From Planobispora longispora (GTDB taxonomy: Bacteria > Actinomycetota > Actinomycetes > Streptosporangiales > Streptosporangiaceae): a stretch of 64,000 bases of DNA. A program made the translations under genes and the position numbers. The stretch spans positions 1 through 64,000 of the forward strand of contig NZ_BOOH01000014.1 in NCBI RefSeq assembly GCF_016863135.1, written 5' to 3'. The notes below the pieces were generated by a model, which was not told the origin of the DNA, did no database searches, and saw only the letters and a list, made by a program, of their open reading frames with translations. Shown in pieces: positions 35,618 through 43,030 of this stretch (the stretch's first letter is position 1; each line of letters starts with the position of its first letter).

Positions 35618-37281
35618 CAGGGAGCCTCCTGGAGCTCTTTGACGGGATCGGCGGTCCACGCCGGATCCGGGACGACCGGGAGGAGGAGCCGGGCTCCGGT
35701 GACGCTCCGGGCGGACGGGAGCAGCGTGCGGGCGGTGAGCGGATCCTCGGCGGTGTGCGGGTGGCGCACGTGGAGGGGGAAGTGGTGCCCGGCGACCTCC
35801 ACGCGCAGCCGGGCGCCCTCGGGGAAGCGGTGCACGATCGTCGGCAGGCTGAGCCGCTGGAGACCGGCCCGGTCCCGCCCGGCGGCCGTACGGCCGGGAC
35901 GCGGGCCCACGGCGTCGTGATCACCGGGGCGCAGGCCGCCGTCTTCATGGTCACCGGAGCTCAGGCCACCGCCTTCATGGTCGGCCACCGCGTGGCCGAG
36001 CTGGACGGCCCTGCCGTCGGGGTGCTCCTCCGCCAGCCGTACGGCCCAGTGGCCCTCCCCGATTCCGGCGAAGGTCACCGCCGGCCGGCCCGCCACCGTG
36101 ACCGCCCGCTCGAACGGATCCGTACGGAACACGACGACATCGGCCCTTCCCGCGTCGGAGGTGACGTCCACCGGTCCCATCCGCGAGGGGAACGGGTCGC
36201 CGGGGTCCGCGACGAACGCGCCGCCGCCGGGAAGGTCCATCTCGGCGATCCGGGTCCCCGGCCACTCGTCCCCGTGATCCCGGACCTGACCGACTGGGGT
36301 CCGTGCCCCCTCGCCTCCGGTGGCCCGGATCCGCCGGAGCCACGGAGGTTCCCCGGGCCCCTGCCCCGCCAGCCAGCGGTCGTCGCCCTCGGCCGCCAGC
36401 AGCACGGTCGAGGGCGGGTCGCCCGCCAGGAGGCGGTCGATCCACGTCATGATCAGCCGGGCCGCCGGCACCCGGTGTCCGGGGGCGATCGGCCGGTCGC
36501 CGTTGCGCTCCCGGTTCACCAGGCCGAGGTCGTGCTGCCACGCCCCGACGACCAGCGTGCGCGGCCCGCGCGCCCGGCGCCACAGGTCCACCGCGTCGTC
36601 CAGGAACGGGTCGTGCAGCCCGGCGACGCTGAGCAGCGGCACCCGCACGTCGGCGCGCGGAGGCGCCGGATCACGCCAGGCGCGCTCCCATCCGGGGAGC
36701 GGCACGCCGAGCCGGGCGGGCAGGTCGGTGACGGGCAGGTGCCGCAGGGCGTCCGGGTCGTCGGCGATCCTGGTGTCGAGCAGGCCCACGCGCTCGGTGC
36801 GTCCGTCGCCGTAGGTCGTCCACCACCAGGCATGGGAGTACAGCTTCGGCACCCCTCCCGGCTCCCTGGCGACGGCCCCCAGCGCGGGCACCGCCGAGAT
36901 CACCCCGGCGACGCCCTCCGGCTCCCCGGCTGCCGCCTCGACCGCGCAGAACGCCCCGTACGACGACCCGTAGAGGATCACCCGTCCGTCGCACCACGGC
37001 CGGCCGAGCACCCACCGCAGCAGTTCCCGCCCGTCCTCGCGCTCGTGGACGTACGGCTCCCACCGTCCGCCGGACTCGTACCGGCCCCGGACGTCCTGGA
37101 CCACCGCCGCGATCCCGCGCCGCGCCCACCCGTGCGCCTCCGCCAGGTGCCGTGTCCTGCCGTACGGCGTGCGCATCACGATCACCGGGTGCCGCCCGTC
37201 CGCGGAGGGGAGCACGGCATCGGCCACCAGTTCCGTCCCGTCGTGGCCGGGGACCCGCACCGCGCCGTGGAGCACGGTCAT
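35617..37281 (-). CDS. CocE/NonD-type hydrolase (X-Pro dipeptidyl-peptidase-like) in RiPP operon
   Basis: 554 residues. An alpha/beta-hydrolase core has the candidate triad S107 (GSSYGA), D224 (GLHDPF) and H250 (VVGAWQHD). A C-terminal jelly-roll domain follows, the CocE/X-Pro peptidase layout. There is no signal peptide, so it is probably cytoplasmic. Its place between the leader-binding and YcaO genes, with ATGA and TGATG overlaps, implies a pathway role such as leader trimming; the precursor contains several X-Pro sites. An insertion of DHEGGGLSSGDHEDGG-type repeats (about 435-470) looks like a recent expansion. Confidence 0.85.
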   Translation of the reverse strand: MTVLHGAVRVPGHDGTELVADAVLPSADGRHPVIVMRTPYGRTRHLAEAHGWARRGIAAVVQDVRGRYESGGRWEPYVHEREDGRELLRWVLGRPWCDGRVILYGSSYGAFCAVEAAAGEPEGVAGVISAVPALGAVAREPGGVPKLYSHAWWWTTYGDGRTERVGLLDTRIADDPDALRHLPVTDLPARLGVPLPGWERAWRDPAPPRADVRVPLLSVAGLHDPFLDDAVDLWRRARGPRTLVVGAWQHDLGLVNRERNGDRPIAPGHRVPAARLIMTWIDRLLAGDPPSTVLLAAEGDDRWLAGQGPGEPPWLRRIRATGGEGARTPVGQVRDHGDEWPGTRIAEMDLPGGGAFVADPGDPFPSRMGPVDVTSDAGRADVVVFRTDPFERAVTVAGRPAVTFAGIGEGHWAVRLAEEHPDGRAVQLGHAVADHEGGGLSSGDHEDGGLRPGDHDAVGPRPGRTAAGRDRAGLQRLSLPTIVHRFPEGARLRVEVAGHHFPLHVRHPHTAEDPLTARTLLPSARSVTGARLLLPVVPDPAWTADPVKELQEAP

Positions 37282-38141
37282 GCGGACCTCCGGGGCTCGA
37301 CGGGGGGCAGCGGCAGGATCGGGTGGTCCGTCACCGTCAGTTCCACGCTGTCGACCAGCCGCAGCCTCCGCGCCCCGGTCACCGCGCGGCGGCCCGCCCC
37401 GTCCGCCCGGGCCACCTGATCCGCCAGGTCGGCGGCCAGGACGGCGGCGACGAAGGCGGCCTGGGCGGGGCCGATCGGGGAAGGGCCCCTGCGGCGTTCC
37501 TCCCCGGAGGCCGTCCAGTAGGCCAGCAGGTGTTCGGGGGACTCGCTGGCCGCCAGGCGACGGGCCCGCACGTCGGCGTGGGTGACGTCGTCCGGGCCGA
37601 GGGCGACGGGCTCGACCACGATGGTGGCGCCCTCGACCGAGCAGCGCTGCCAGGCGATCCCGCGCCGGGTGAGCAGGGCGTCGAGCGATGTCCACTCCGC
37701 GGGCGGATGGCCGTCGCAGCACCAGGTCACGGCCGCGTAGCCGGTGGGCACGGGCTCCGTGTCGGAGGGCGCGGCGGGGACGGGCGCCCCGCCGGGCGCG
37801 TCCGCACGCAGGCCGTCAACACGCAGGCCATCCGCACAGCCGTCCACACGGAGAACGTCCGTGCGCAGGACATCCGCTCCCATCCGGCCGAGCAGCTCGC
37901 CCAGCGCGGCGGCGATCGCTCCCTCGCCCACGACCGCCACGGGGCCGGGCCACCGCAGCGGCTCCCGGTCGGTGACCAGTCCTCTGGCCTCGAACGCGCC
38001 GAGGGTCTCCCGGTCCATGAGGTCCGGGTCCTCGCCGAGCTCCCGGTTGACGCGGAGGAACTCTCCGGAGGGCGTTCTCAGCACCGTCTCACCGGCCACC
38101 GGAAAGATCTCCACGCCTGGCGCGAAGGTCCGCAGCGCCAT
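37278..38141 (-). CDS. TOMM leader-peptide-binding E1-like protein (C-protein type)
   Basis: 287 residues. The N-terminal 5-60 (FAPGVEIFPVAGETVLRTPSGEFLRVN..., with ETLGAFEARGLV) looks like the PqqD-like RiPP recognition element. A Rossmann strand-loop PVAVVGEGAIAAAL (about 68-80) leads an E1/ThiF-like domain lacking recognisable catalytic Cys or zinc CxxC pairs. Such proteins bind the leader peptide and present it to YcaO. Residues about 93-115 are a repetitive LRxDxLRVDG run. ACAGGAGA precedes the ATG. The stop overlaps the hydrolase start (ATGA). It follows the precursor gene after a 63-base gap with a hairpin. Confidence 0.78.
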   Translation of the reverse strand: MALRTFAPGVEIFPVAGETVLRTPSGEFLRVNRELGEDPDLMDRETLGAFEARGLVTDREPLRWPGPVAVVGEGAIAAALGELLGRMGADVLRTDVLRVDGCADGLRVDGLRADAPGGAPVPAAPSDTEPVPTGYAAVTWCCDGHPPAEWTSLDALLTRRGIAWQRCSVEGATIVVEPVALGPDDVTHADVRARRLAASESPEHLLAYWTASGEERRRGPSPIGPAQAAFVAAVLAADLADQVARADGAGRRAVTGARRLRLVDSVELTVTDHPILPLPPVEPRRSA

Positions 38142-38160
38142 CGGCTCTCCTGTCTGCGAA

Positions 38161-38197
38161 GGGAGCGCCGCGCATCCCGAGAGACACGCGGCACCCC
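38161..38197 (-). terminator. hairpin between precursor and biosynthetic genes (partial terminator)
   Basis: Arms GGGAGCGCCGCG (38161-38172) and CGCGGCACCCC (38187-38197) pair over about 11 positions with two G-U pairs and a 14-base loop. It lies between the peptide gene stop and the leader-binding gene. This placement is common in RiPP operons, where it raises precursor over enzyme mRNA. Confidence 0.55.
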
Positions 38198-38204
38198 ACA
38201 GGGA

Positions 38205-38324
38205 TCAGGCCTCGTCGTCGAACAGGTCGGCGACGAGGGCGTGGTTGCAGGTCGGGTGAGCCGCCGCCGCGGGGGCGGGGTTCACGATCGCCGAGAACAC
38301 CGGCACGTCGTCGTAGGACTCCAT
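38205..38324 (-). CDS. candidate RiPP precursor peptide, 39 residues
   Basis: First gene of the operon, with a near-perfect ribosome-binding site (AGGAGGTAGCCC before ATG). The 39-residue product has an acidic/hydrophobic N-terminal half (S3, Y4, D5, D6, V9, F10, S11) and an N15-P-A-P-A4 stretch. The C-terminal part is H23-P-T25-C26-N-H28 followed by acidic residues (D33, D36, D37, E38). The only Cys (C26) and its neighbour T25 are the natural cyclisation sites, flanked by two His. The AAAA run may mark the leader/core border. It matches no known bacteriocin core that I recognise. Assignment rests on size, position and neighbouring maturation genes. Confidence 0.72.
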   Translation of the reverse strand: MESYDDVPVFSAIVNPAPAAAAHPTCNHALVADLFDDEA

Positions 38325-38380
38325 GGGCTACCTCCTGAGATTTCTGGACTTTTGCGCTCTCGGGCCCTTGGCGCGGAGCC

Positions 38381-38386
38381 AGCGTA
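38381..38386 (-). promoter_or_regulatory. -10 element of the RiPP operon
   Basis: TACGCT on the minus strand, about 57 bases before the precursor ATG. The Zur-type box at 38388-38404 lies immediately upstream, between the -10 and -35 positions. Confidence 0.45.
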
Positions 38387-38387
38387 A

Positions 38388-38404
38388 ATGATAATGATTT
38401 TCAT
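38388..38404. promoter_or_regulatory. Zur-type operator, site 1
   Basis: ATGATAATGATTTTCAT, near-palindromic around 38396. It fits the A/T-rich TGAxAATGATTxTCA pattern known for actinobacterial Zur boxes and stands out in GC-rich DNA. It does not resemble the IdeR/DmdR iron box (TTAGGTTAGGCTAACC type). Confidence 0.7.
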
Positions 38405-38407
38405 GTC

Positions 38408-38413
38408 TATGCT
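38408..38413 (+). promoter_or_regulatory. -10 element of the zinc/metallophore uptake operon
   Basis: TATGCT, with transcription expected near 38420. The second Zur-type box (38415-38429) covers the start point, so repressor binding would block it. Confidence 0.5.
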
Positions 38414-38414
38414 T

Positions 38415-38429
38415 AGAAAATGATTTTCG
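38415..38429. promoter_or_regulatory. Zur-type operator, site 2
   Basis: AGAAAATGATTTTCG contains the perfect 13-base palindrome GAAAAT-G-ATTTTC. Its centre is 26 bases from that of site 1. Confidence 0.7.
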
Positions 38430-38446
38430 TTCTCCTTGGAGGTCAG

Positions 38447-39853
38447 ATGCCCGACAAGCTCGTCGGCCGCGCCGGAGCCGTGGGCCTGCTCGCCCTGGCT
38501 CTGTTCGCCCCCACCGCCGCCGCAGCCGCGTCCGCACCCCCGCACCCCGGCGATCAGGTCACGAGCGGGGAAACCGAAGCCGCCCGGGCCGCCTCGCCCG
38601 GAGCGACGGACCAGGCTTACGACACCCGGACGGGAACCGGGTCCCGCCTGGTCGTCGCCGACCCCGCCGCGAGCCAGGTGCACATCTACGCGATCCCGTC
38701 CCACCGCAGGGCCGCCACCATCACCGGCCGGACCCCGTCGAGCCACGCCGGCATGCTCTCCCTGCGCGACGGCCGGGTGCTCTTCGTCGACGAGACTCAC
38801 CACGAGCTCGTCGCCCTGCAGGTGACGGGCGTCCCCCGGATCGTCGGCGCGGTCCCGCTGCCCGAGGGGGAGGTCACGCACATCGCCGTCGACCCGGCCA
38901 ACCGCTACGCCGTCGTGGCCGCGGCCGAGGAGCACGACCACGAGGAGGAGTCCCAGGAGACCGGCGAGGAGGAGGGGCACGGCATCCTCACCCTCGTCGA
39001 CCTGCGCACCTACGCGCCCTCCAGCGTCGAGGTGCACAGCGGCCACCCCGGCGTCATGCTCGGCGGGGAGCCCTTGACCGTCCTGCACCGCAACGACGCC
39101 GACAACACGCTGGAGACCTTCCCCGTCTCAGCGATCCTGGCCGGTGCGGGCGGCCACCTGGAGCCTTCCTCCAGCGTCCCGACCGGGGCCGCCGGGCACG
39201 GCGAGGCCCTGGCCGGCGACCTGGCGATGACGGCGACCGACGCCGGTCTCGACACGGCCCGGCTCCGGGCGGGCTCCCTGACCCCGGTCAGGACCGTGCC
39301 CTGGCCCGCGGAGACCGGTCGCGCCTTCTACGTGCGGCTGAGCGCCGACGGACGGAACCTGGTCACCTACACCTCCAACGAGTCCGGCGACGACTGGCAG
39401 AACTGGCTGCACGACGCCTTCCTCGTCGACCCGGCCACCGGCCGGTCCGTCACCACCCGCCTGGGCTCCGGGTTCCTGTTCCGGTTCGGACTGTCCGACC
39501 GGTACGCCGGTTACGTGCTCCAGCAGCCGGGCGGGGACAAGGTCTCCTTCGTCGACGTCCGTCCCGGCTCGTCGCACTACGGAAAGATCACCGCGAACGT
39601 CCAGCTCGGCTCCCTGCCGGGCGGACCGGCCGTCGGCTCGTCCCCCTGGGGCACGCAGGGCCGCCGGATCGCGCTGGACCCCACCGGCGCCCTCGCCTAC
39701 GTCAGCGGCGGCGGCACCGGGCGGATCAGCGTGATCTCCCCCGACCACGGCCGGACCGTGGGCGCCATCACCACCCCCACCCGGCTGGACGGCGGCGGCG
39801 CCCTGACCGTCGTCACCCCCGGCCGGTCCGACGCCGACACCGTCGGCCGCTGA
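38447..39853 (+). CDS. aztD: secreted AztD-like zinc metallochaperone (beta-propeller)
   Basis: 468 residues. The signal peptide (LVGRAGAVGLLALALFAPTAAAAA) is followed by repeated beta-propeller strands (RLVVADPAASQVHIYAIP, GRVLFVDETHHELVALQV, RYAVVAAAEEHDHEEE). The His/Asp/Glu-rich loop (about 161-179) is typical of AztD, which passes zinc to a cognate ABC binding protein. The C-terminal AYVSGGGTGRISVISPD is another blade. GGAGG precedes the ATG at 38447; an ATG at 38420 lies inside the operator and is unlikely. As first gene of the uptake operon behind Zur-type boxes, a zinc role is well supported. Confidence 0.8.
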   Translation: MPDKLVGRAGAVGLLALALFAPTAAAAASAPPHPGDQVTSGETEAARAASPGATDQAYDTRTGTGSRLVVADPAASQVHIYAIPSHRRAATITGRTPSSHAGMLSLRDGRVLFVDETHHELVALQVTGVPRIVGAVPLPEGEVTHIAVDPANRYAVVAAAEEHDHEEESQETGEEEGHGILTLVDLRTYAPSSVEVHSGHPGVMLGGEPLTVLHRNDADNTLETFPVSAILAGAGGHLEPSSSVPTGAAGHGEALAGDLAMTATDAGLDTARLRAGSLTPVRTVPWPAETGRAFYVRLSADGRNLVTYTSNESGDDWQNWLHDAFLVDPATGRSVTTRLGSGFLFRFGLSDRYAGYVLQQPGGDKVSFVDVRPGSSHYGKITANVQLGSLPGGPAVGSSPWGTQGRRIALDPTGALAYVSGGGTGRISVISPDHGRTVGAITTPTRLDGGGALTVVTPGRSDADTVGR

Positions 39854-39866
39854 GGAGCACGGCAGC

Positions 39867-40937
39867 ATGCTGCGTAGATTCCCCTCCGGCAGGTTCCCCT
39901 CTGCCAGGTTCTCCTCCCGCAGGTTCCCGTCCGGTGGATTCGTGCCCGCCCTCCTCCTCGCCGCCCTGCTGAGCGGATGCGGCGCCGGAGCCTCCCCCTC
40001 GCAGGAGGCCGGGGCGACGGCATCGGGCGCGCCGAAGACGACCGCTGCGGCATCGGGCGCGCCCGCCGTCCAGGTCACCCCGGTGACGGCCGCGCTGACC
40101 GTCACCGACCCGGCGGGCAAGCAGGTCACCCTCACGAAGAAGCCGGAGCGGGTCGTCTGCCTCACCGGCCTCTGCGACGACATGCTCGTCGAGCTCGGCC
40201 TCACCCCCGCCGCGACGACCACGCCCAAGCTCCTGGCCCGCCCCGACTACCTGGGCGCCGCCGCCGGACGGGTCCCGGTCATCCCGGGCAGCTTCGGCGG
40301 CGAGGACGTCGCGAAGATCGCCGAGCAGCGGCCGGACCTGGTCATCGGGCTCGCCGGGGTGCACGACCAGCTCAGGACCGCGGTGGAGAAGTTCGCCCCG
40401 CTGTGGGTGGTGGAGGTCAAGAGCTACGAGGACTCCGTCGGCTACCTGCGCGCCCTCGCCCGGCTCACCGACCGGGGCGCTCAGCAGGCCGGGGCCGAGC
40501 TGAGGTTCCGTACCAAACTGGCCGAGGGCACGGCCACCGCGAAGGCCCGGAAGCTCGACGGCACGACCGTGCTCGCCATGTACGGCGGAAGCTCGGTGGG
40601 CGTGAACACCACCGACGACGTGCTCGGCGACTTCATGTCGGAGTTCTTCTCCTACCCCTGGCCCAGCAAGGGAGGCGGCTTCGAAACCGCTCAGGCCTAC
40701 AGTGTGGAGGAGATCCTCGCCAAGGCGCCTGATGTGATCTTCATCCAGTCCTTCACCTTCGGCCCCGACTCCAAGACGGTGACGGAGACGCTCAAGGACA
40801 ACCCCGTGTGGAAGCGGGTCCCCGCCGTGGCCAACGACAGGGCCTTCGAGGTCCAGCCCGAGCTGTGGGCCTCCGGCCGCGGGACGAGGGCCTTCGGCAT
40901 CATCCTCGACGAGGCCCTCGCCAAGGTCGCCGGTTGA
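39867..40937 (+). CDS. FecB/FepB-type metallophore-binding lipoprotein
   Basis: 356 residues. The lipoprotein signal (PALLLAALLSGC, C38) has an unusual Arg/Phe/Pro/Ser repeat in front. The helical-backbone class III binding fold begins VTDPAGKQVTLTKKPERVVCL, with EDVAKIAEQRPDLVIGL and VEEILAKAPDVIFIQ as in siderophore/cobalamin binders. The fold binds chelates rather than bare zinc; free-zinc ZnuA proteins look different and carry His-rich loops. It probably captures the metal-loaded product. GAGGAG lies 12 bases before the ATG. A GTG at 39942 would give a very short signal. Confidence 0.87.
   Translation: MLRRFPSGRFPSARFSSRRFPSGGFVPALLLAALLSGCGAGASPSQEAGATASGAPKTTAAASGAPAVQVTPVTAALTVTDPAGKQVTLTKKPERVVCLTGLCDDMLVELGLTPAATTTPKLLARPDYLGAAAGRVPVIPGSFGGEDVAKIAEQRPDLVIGLAGVHDQLRTAVEKFAPLWVVEVKSYEDSVGYLRALARLTDRGAQQAGAELRFRTKLAEGTATAKARKLDGTTVLAMYGGSSVGVNTTDDVLGDFMSEFFSYPWPSKGGGFETAQAYSVEEILAKAPDVIFIQSFTFGPDSKTVTETLKDNPVWKRVPAVANDRAFEVQPELWASGRGTRAFGIILDEALAKVAG
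39876..39935 (+). repeat. four 15-bp tandem repeats in the binding-protein leader
   Basis: Imperfect units AGGTTCCCCTCCGGC at 39876, 39891, 39906 and 39921 encode RFPSG/RFPSA/RFSSR/RFPSG. Confidence 0.8.
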
Positions 40938-42028
40938 GCCAGGCGTCACCTCCCCGCGTCACCGCCCCGCCCGGAGGCGCGCGCGGACGCCTGTCCGCAG
41001 GCCCGCGCACAGGACGGCGCGCCGTCCTGATCGTGGCGGCGGCCGTCGCCGTCCTGGCCCTGGCCGCCGTCTGCCTGGGGCAGCCGGTGATCCCGCCGCA
41101 CCGGCTGCCCGCCGTGCTGGGCGACCGGGCCTCGGTGGAATTCGTGGTGCTGTGGGAGCTGCGGGTGCCCCGGCTCGCCGTCGCCGTCTTCGGCGGCGCG
41201 GCGATCGGGGCGGCCGGGCTGCTGCTGCAGGAGGCTCTGCGCAACCCGCTGGCGGTCCCGGAGCTGCTCGGGGTGTCCTCCGGGGCCGCGCTGGCGGTGG
41301 CGGTCTGCGTGGTGTGGGCGCTGCCGGTGCCGTACGGGCTGCACCCGCTGCTCGGACTGGCCGGCGCGGCCGGCGGCGGGGCGCTGTGCCTGGTCGCGGC
41401 CCGCACCGCGCGCAGCGCCTCGGCGACGCTGCTGGTCGGCGCCGCGGTCTCCACCGCGATCCAGGCGCTGCTGCTGGCGGTGATGGCCACCGCCGAACGC
41501 ATCCAGTACGACATGTTGTTCCGCTACCTCGTCGGCAGCCTGACCGGCGTCATGTGGGAGCAGGCCGCGCACGTGCTGCCCTGGTCCCTCCTCGCGATCC
41601 CGCTGGTGGTCCTCTGCGTGCCGGTGCTCGGGCTGCTGCGGCTCGGCGACGACACCGCCGCCGCTCTCGGCAGCCGGGTGAGCCGTGCCCGGCTGGGCGT
41701 GCTGGCCGTGGCCTCGCTGCTGATCGGATGCGTGACCGGACCGTGCGGGCCGCTGGCATGGGTGGGGTTCGTCGCGCCGCTGCTGGCGCGCCGGCTGCGG
41801 CCCCGCGGCGAGGCCGGGACGTGGCTGCCCTGGTCGGCCGCGCTCGGCGCGCTGGTGGTCCTGGCCGCCGACCTGGTGGCCCGGCTCGCCCTCGCCCCGG
41901 TGGAGACGCCGCTCGGCGCGTGGACCGCCCTGCTCGGCGTTCTGGCGGGGGCCGTCCTGCTGCGCGGGGAGGCGGCGCGTCCGCGCACGGCCGCGGCGCG
42001 GGACGGACGAGCGGGGGGATCGCGGTGA
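40934..42028 (+). CDS. FecCD-family permease (first)
   Basis: 364 residues. It belongs to the BtuC/FhuB/FecCD family of chelate importers, with about nine to ten helices. Family stretches are WELRVPRLAVAVFGGAAIGAAGLLLQEALRNPLAVPELLGVSSGAALAV and GPLAWVGFVAPLLARRL, the ATPase contact. The best start is TTG overlapping the lipoprotein stop (TTGA), with no ATG or GTG before the first helix; this is unusual but consistent with coupled translation. It pairs with the next permease to form a heterodimer. Confidence 0.85.
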   Translation: MSQASPPRVTAPPGGARGRLSAGPRTGRRAVLIVAAAVAVLALAAVCLGQPVIPPHRLPAVLGDRASVEFVVLWELRVPRLAVAVFGGAAIGAAGLLLQEALRNPLAVPELLGVSSGAALAVAVCVVWALPVPYGLHPLLGLAGAAGGGALCLVAARTARSASATLLVGAAVSTAIQALLLAVMATAERIQYDMLFRYLVGSLTGVMWEQAAHVLPWSLLAIPLVVLCVPVLGLLRLGDDTAAALGSRVSRARLGVLAVASLLIGCVTGPCGPLAWVGFVAPLLARRLRPRGEAGTWLPWSAALGALVVLAADLVARLALAPVETPLGAWTALLGVLAGAVLLRGEAARPRTAAARDGRAGGSR

Positions 42029-43011
42029 GACGGCTCGCCTCGATCCTGGTGATCGCCCTGCCCGCGACCGTGCTGGCGCACCTGCTGGCTCCCGGCATCG
42101 GGGACCTGGGCACGCTGCTGGGACCCGCCGGCACCCTGGAGCACCGGATCATGTGGGAGCTGGGCGTGCCCCGGCTGCTGGCCGCGCTGCTGACCGGTGC
42201 GGCGCTCGGCGTGTCCGGGCTGGTCCTCCAGCTCACCCTCCGCAACCCGCTGGCCGCCCCCGAGCTGACCGGGGTCAACCCCGGCGCGGTGCTGGGCATC
42301 CTGACCGGGCTGACGTTCGGGCTGTTCCCGGCCGACTCCGCGGGCGGCGCGCTGGCCGCCGCGCTCGCCGGGAGCGCCCTGGGCGGGTCGGCGACCTGGC
42401 TGCTCACCTCCCGGGACCCCGGCAGGGCCGTCGTGTACGGCCTGCTCGGCAGCGCGCTGCTGGCCGGGCTGGTCACCCTCCTGCTGGCCTACCAGCCCAG
42501 CCGCTTCGGCAACGCGTTGCGCTGGCTCGTCGGGTCGGTCCAGGGGCGGGTCTGGGAGCACCTGGGGTTCACCTGGTGGTGGATCACCGGATGGATCCTG
42601 CTGATCTGGGCCGGATCGGCGGTGCTCGGCGTGCTCGCCCCCGGCGACGACCACGCCGCCGGGCTGGGCCTGCGCCCGGGAGCCGCCCGCGCGGCGGCGC
42701 TGACGGCGGCGACCGCGCTGGCGGCGGGCGCGGCGAGCCTGGCCGGGGCGGTGGCCTTCGTCGGCCTGGTCGTCCCGCACGCGGCCCGGTGGCTGGCGGG
42801 GGCCGACCCGAGGAGGACCGTGCCGGTGGCGGCCGTCGCCGGGGCCGCGGCGATCGCCGGCGCCGACGCGGTCGCCCAGTTCGCCGACCGCCTGATGGCC
42901 GGCGCGGAGGTCACCCAGCGGCTGGGTGTCCCCACCGGCGTGGTGACCGCCCTGGCGGGAGCCGCCGTACTGGTGACCGTGGCGCGCAGGGCCGCCCACG
43001 TCCCCGGGTGA
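42025..43011 (+). CDS. FecCD-family permease (second)
   Basis: 328 residues with the same fold: WELGVPRLLAALLTGAALGVSGLVLQLTLRNPLAAPELTGVNPGAV near the start and GAVAFVGLVVPHAARWLAGADPRR near the end. The GTG start overlaps the first permease stop (GTGA). Two permeases with one ATPase and one lipoprotein make a complete metallophore-type importer. Confidence 0.9.
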   Translation: MRRLASILVIALPATVLAHLLAPGIGDLGTLLGPAGTLEHRIMWELGVPRLLAALLTGAALGVSGLVLQLTLRNPLAAPELTGVNPGAVLGILTGLTFGLFPADSAGGALAAALAGSALGGSATWLLTSRDPGRAVVYGLLGSALLAGLVTLLLAYQPSRFGNALRWLVGSVQGRVWEHLGFTWWWITGWILLIWAGSAVLGVLAPGDDHAAGLGLRPGAARAAALTAATALAAGAASLAGAVAFVGLVVPHAARWLAGADPRRTVPVAAVAGAAAIAGADAVAQFADRLMAGAEVTQRLGVPTGVVTALAGAAVLVTVARRAAHVPG

Positions 43012-43030
43012 TGACGACGACAGGAGAGAG

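Noticed and set aside
35755-37419. Long plus-strand ORFs opposite the RiPP operon and elsewhere
   Set aside because: They mirror the third-position GC bias of the real genes, have His/Arg/Pro-rich products and match no family.
38205-38324. Lanthipeptide or thiopeptide precursor
   Set aside because: The peptide has one Cys and few Ser/Thr, and no lantibiotic dehydratase, cyclase or pyridine synthase is in the window.
38388-38429. Iron box (IdeR/DmdR type) controlling the metallophore region
   Set aside because: The sites lack the TTAGGTTAGGCTAACC-type pattern; the AT-rich TGAxAATGATTxTCA symmetry fits Zur better.
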